From NCBI GenBank assembly GCA_003978475.1, contig QNZR01000129.1:1-20793 (forward strand): 20,793 nt of DNA. The letters run 5' to 3'. The notes under the pieces were generated by a model that ran no database searches, was not told the DNA's origin, and saw only the letters and a list, made by a program, of their open reading frames with translations. Position 1 is the first letter of the stretch. Each line of letters opens with the position of its first letter. Shown one piece after another: positions 18,825-20,793 of this stretch. The DNA is from Sulfurimonas sp. (GTDB lineage: Bacteria; Campylobacterota; Campylobacteria; Campylobacterales; Sulfurimonadaceae). A program made the translations under genes and the position numbers.

Positions 18825-20793
18825 TCATGGTAAAGCACTTTTTTGTCGTGAGGGGTCAGTTGCCTCTTCTTCTACTATATGCTGATTTTGATAAAAAAGC
18901 AAGTAGGTTGAGGGAAGAATGAGAAGGGTCAGTAGTGTTGAGCTGATAATACCGCCGGTAATGACCACAGAGAGCGGGTACTGAATTTCACTGCCGACAC
19001 CGGTAGCATAAAGCAGCGGCAAAATTCCAAAGAGTGTGGTAAAAGCGGTCATCAACACCGGACGCAGCCGTAACAGCGCCGCATTTTTAAGCAGATCTTT
19101 GAGTGGGACGTGAGGGTATCTCAGACGCAGCTCATCAATAAAACTTACCAGTACAATGCCGTTGAGTATGGCAATAGCAAAAATGGCTAAAAACCCGACA
19201 ATAGCGGAAACCGAAAGGTAGATACCACTGAGTACAAGCGCAATAATGCCTCCGATCAGACCAAAAGGAACATTCATTAAAATGAGTATGGCTTTGGAGA
19301 ATGAATTAAATGCCGTGTACAGCAGCAAGATGACCAACAGAAGTGTAACAGGGATAATAATCATCAGTTTTTCTGTTGCTTCTTGCATATTTTTGAAATC
19401 ACCTGCCCAGCCAATATAGTAGCCTGTAGGCATGGTAATATTGTTTTTAATCAGGGCATCGGCTTCGTGAACAAAGGAGGCAACATCTCTACCGTCAACT
19501 TCCATGGAGAGCACCATGTATCGGCTCAGATTTTGTCGTTTTATAAACGAAGGTCCCTGTTCAACGGTAATATCACACAGTTGACGAAGGGTGACAATGG
19601 CACCGTCTTGCGTTCTGAGGGTCATGTTTTTAACCGCATCAATATTTGCTTTGGCATTTTTGACTTTTGCCACAATACCAAAACGTTTGACGCCTTCAAT
19701 TTTCTCGCTAATGGGCTCTTCGCCGATACCATTGCGAATGATCTGCATAACCTCGGCGACACTAATACCGTAACGTGCTAACGAAAGATAGTTGGGGGTA
19801 ATGTTAATTTGTGCCTGACCCAACTGGGTTTCTACCTCCATGCGTTCGAGTCCTTCAACATCAGCTATGGTTTTTTGAATCTCTTTGGAGATACCGTCTA
19901 AAACTTTTTGGTCATTGCCATAAATTTTAATGGCAAGTTCGGCTTTCACACCTTCAAGAAGTTCTTCAATTCTCATGGCAATAGGTTGTGTCGGCACAAA
20001 GGCGACATGGGTAAAGGTATGTTCCAGATCTTCATTCATTTTGTGAGTGAGTGCCGGAAGGTCGTCAATGCCTGGCTTTAGCGTCAGAAGTACTTCCATA
20101 TAGTTTGCCTGCGCCGTCTCTCCTTTTTCGCTTCGTCCTGCCATGGAGAGCACAGAAGCGACTTCATTGGGGTAGTGCTCTAAAATGTGGGTCTCAATGG
20201 CACTTGCCGTTTCCAGTGATTGGCTCAGTGCCGTTCCGGGAATGGCAATGACACGGTACATGATGGACTCTTCATTAAGATTGGGCATAAATTCTCTGCC
20301 CTGAAGCGCCAGAAGGTACACCAGTCCTGCAAACAGAAGCGTTACGGCAATGAGTAAACTTTTGGCATACCTGAGTGCAAACATTAACAGTGGCGCATAC
20401 CCTTTTTTGAGCGTACTCATGACGATATTGTCATTGGACTTTGTAGGTTTTAAGAGTACAAATGCCAATACCGGAACCAAGATAAGTGCGACACTCAAAG
20501 AACCTAACATGACAAAAACAATGTTCATTGCCATAGGTGCGTAGAGCTTTCCGGCAAGTCCGTCAAGACTCAGCAGCGGTATAAAAACAGCGGCAATAAT
20601 GAGAACGGCAAAGGTAACAGGAGTGGCTACCTCTTTGGTAGATTCGGCAATGAGCTGAAGTTTGGGTGTATCGGGTTCATCATGAAGCTTTCTAAAGCAG
20701 TTCTCCACTACTACAATGGTACCGTCAACAATCATCCCCACGGCAATGGCAAGACCGCTGAGACTCATAAGATTGGCGCTAATGCCATAATAG
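18825..20793 (-). CDS. CzcA-type heavy-metal efflux RND transporter, C-terminal 655 residues (5' end outside window)
   Basis: The frame enters from the right edge (first full codon at 20792-20790) with YYGISANLMSLSGLAIAVGMIVDGTIVVVEN, the TM4 region of HME-RND pumps. The rest has the second periplasmic porter half (AMRIEELLEGVKAELAIKIYG), then ARYGISVAEV and a TM8-12 block with NVPFGLIGGI and LRLRPVLMTAF. The Met residues of the CusA copper triad are not matched: Glu, Ile and a non-Met fall at the aligned places. This argues for divalent metals (Zn/Co/Cd/Ni) rather than Cu/Ag. The first TM4 acidic residue of CzcA (DFG) reads GLA here, so the subtype is not certain. Such pumps work with CzcB/CzcC-like partners, which would lie beyond the right edge. 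It is followed 10 bp later by the P1B ATPase. Confidence 0.93.
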   Translation of the reverse strand, partial: YYGISANLMSLSGLAIAVGMIVDGTIVVVENCFRKLHDEPDTPKLQLIAESTKEVATPVTFAVLIIAAVFIPLLSLDGLAGKLYAPMAMNIVFVMLGSLSVALILVPVLAFVLLKPTKSNDNIVMSTLKKGYAPLLMFALRYAKSLLIAVTLLFAGLVYLLALQGREFMPNLNEESIMYRVIAIPGTALSQSLETASAIETHILEHYPNEVASVLSMAGRSEKGETAQANYMEVLLTLKPGIDDLPALTHKMNEDLEHTFTHVAFVPTQPIAMRIEELLEGVKAELAIKIYGNDQKVLDGISKEIQKTIADVEGLERMEVETQLGQAQINITPNYLSLARYGISVAEVMQIIRNGIGEEPISEKIEGVKRFGIVAKVKNAKANIDAVKNMTLRTQDGAIVTLRQLCDITVEQGPSFIKRQNLSRYMVLSMEVDGRDVASFVHEADALIKNNITMPTGYYIGWAGDFKNMQEATEKLMIIIPVTLLLVILLLYTAFNSFSKAILILMNVPFGLIGGIIALVLSGIYLSVSAIVGFLAIFAIAILNGIVLVSFIDELRLRYPHVPLKDLLKNAALLRLRPVLMTAFTTLFGILPLLYATGVGSEIQYPLSVVITGGIISSTLLTLLILPSTYLLFYQNQHIVEEEATDPSRQKSALP

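Overview
The window looks like a chromosomal segment of a Campylobacterota (epsilonproteobacterial) chemolithotroph of the Sulfurovum/Sulfuricurvum/Sulfurimonas kind. This is inferred from three things: the housekeeping run rpmH-rnpA-yidD-yidC-jag-mnmE-ruvX, the protein sequence styles, and a moderate GC content with AT-rich TATAAT promoters and few recognisable -35 boxes. The assignment to phylum is fairly safe; the genus is a guess. No rRNA, tRNA, insertion sequence, integrase or CRISPR array was seen.

Layout. (1) 1-992, minus strand: a signal-peptide, SPOR-like, single-TM protein, followed 23 bp downstream by the first 70 residues of a PgaA-like TPR outer-membrane porin, probably the start of an exopolysaccharide export locus that runs off the left edge. 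(2) 1152-3233: a small hypothetical gene, a small membrane protein translationally coupled to a short-chain dehydrogenase, and a convergent patatin-like lipase. (3) 3297-4661: the AMMECR1-family (AmrA) and MEMO1-family (AmrB) genes, without the radical SAM partner in view. (4) 4639-7599, minus: a 986-residue surface protein with nine exact 25-residue BspA-type repeats, cadherin-like domains, a choice-of-anchor U-like domain and an unusual C-terminal anchor. (5) 7701-9188: a small secreted tetraheme cytochrome c, an unknown protein, and an IscU/NifU-fold protein that has lost the cluster-binding cysteines.

(6) 9340-14412: the conserved ribosome/RNase P/membrane-insertion/tRNA-modification operon, tightly packed with overlaps at most junctions. 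(7) 14422-16250: a minus-strand unknown protein, then divergently ilvC with a clear promoter. (8) 16251-16888: about 640 bp with no convincing long gene. It holds a strong orphan intrinsic terminator, tandem TATAAT boxes, a possible 33-codon ORF and a 32-bp imperfect palindrome. (9) 16889-20793, minus: a heavy-metal RND efflux pump (5' end outside the window) and a P1B-2-type Zn/Cd/Pb ATPase, apparently one metal-export operon.

The most unusual points are the anchoring architecture of the 986-residue surface protein, the cysteine-less IscU-like protein, the orphan-terminator intergenic region, and a series of convergent gene pairs whose coding ends overlap by 63, 23 and 4 bp. I found no complete, clearly novel multi-gene system. 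The strongest candidates for new biology are single proteins and the intergenic transcript.
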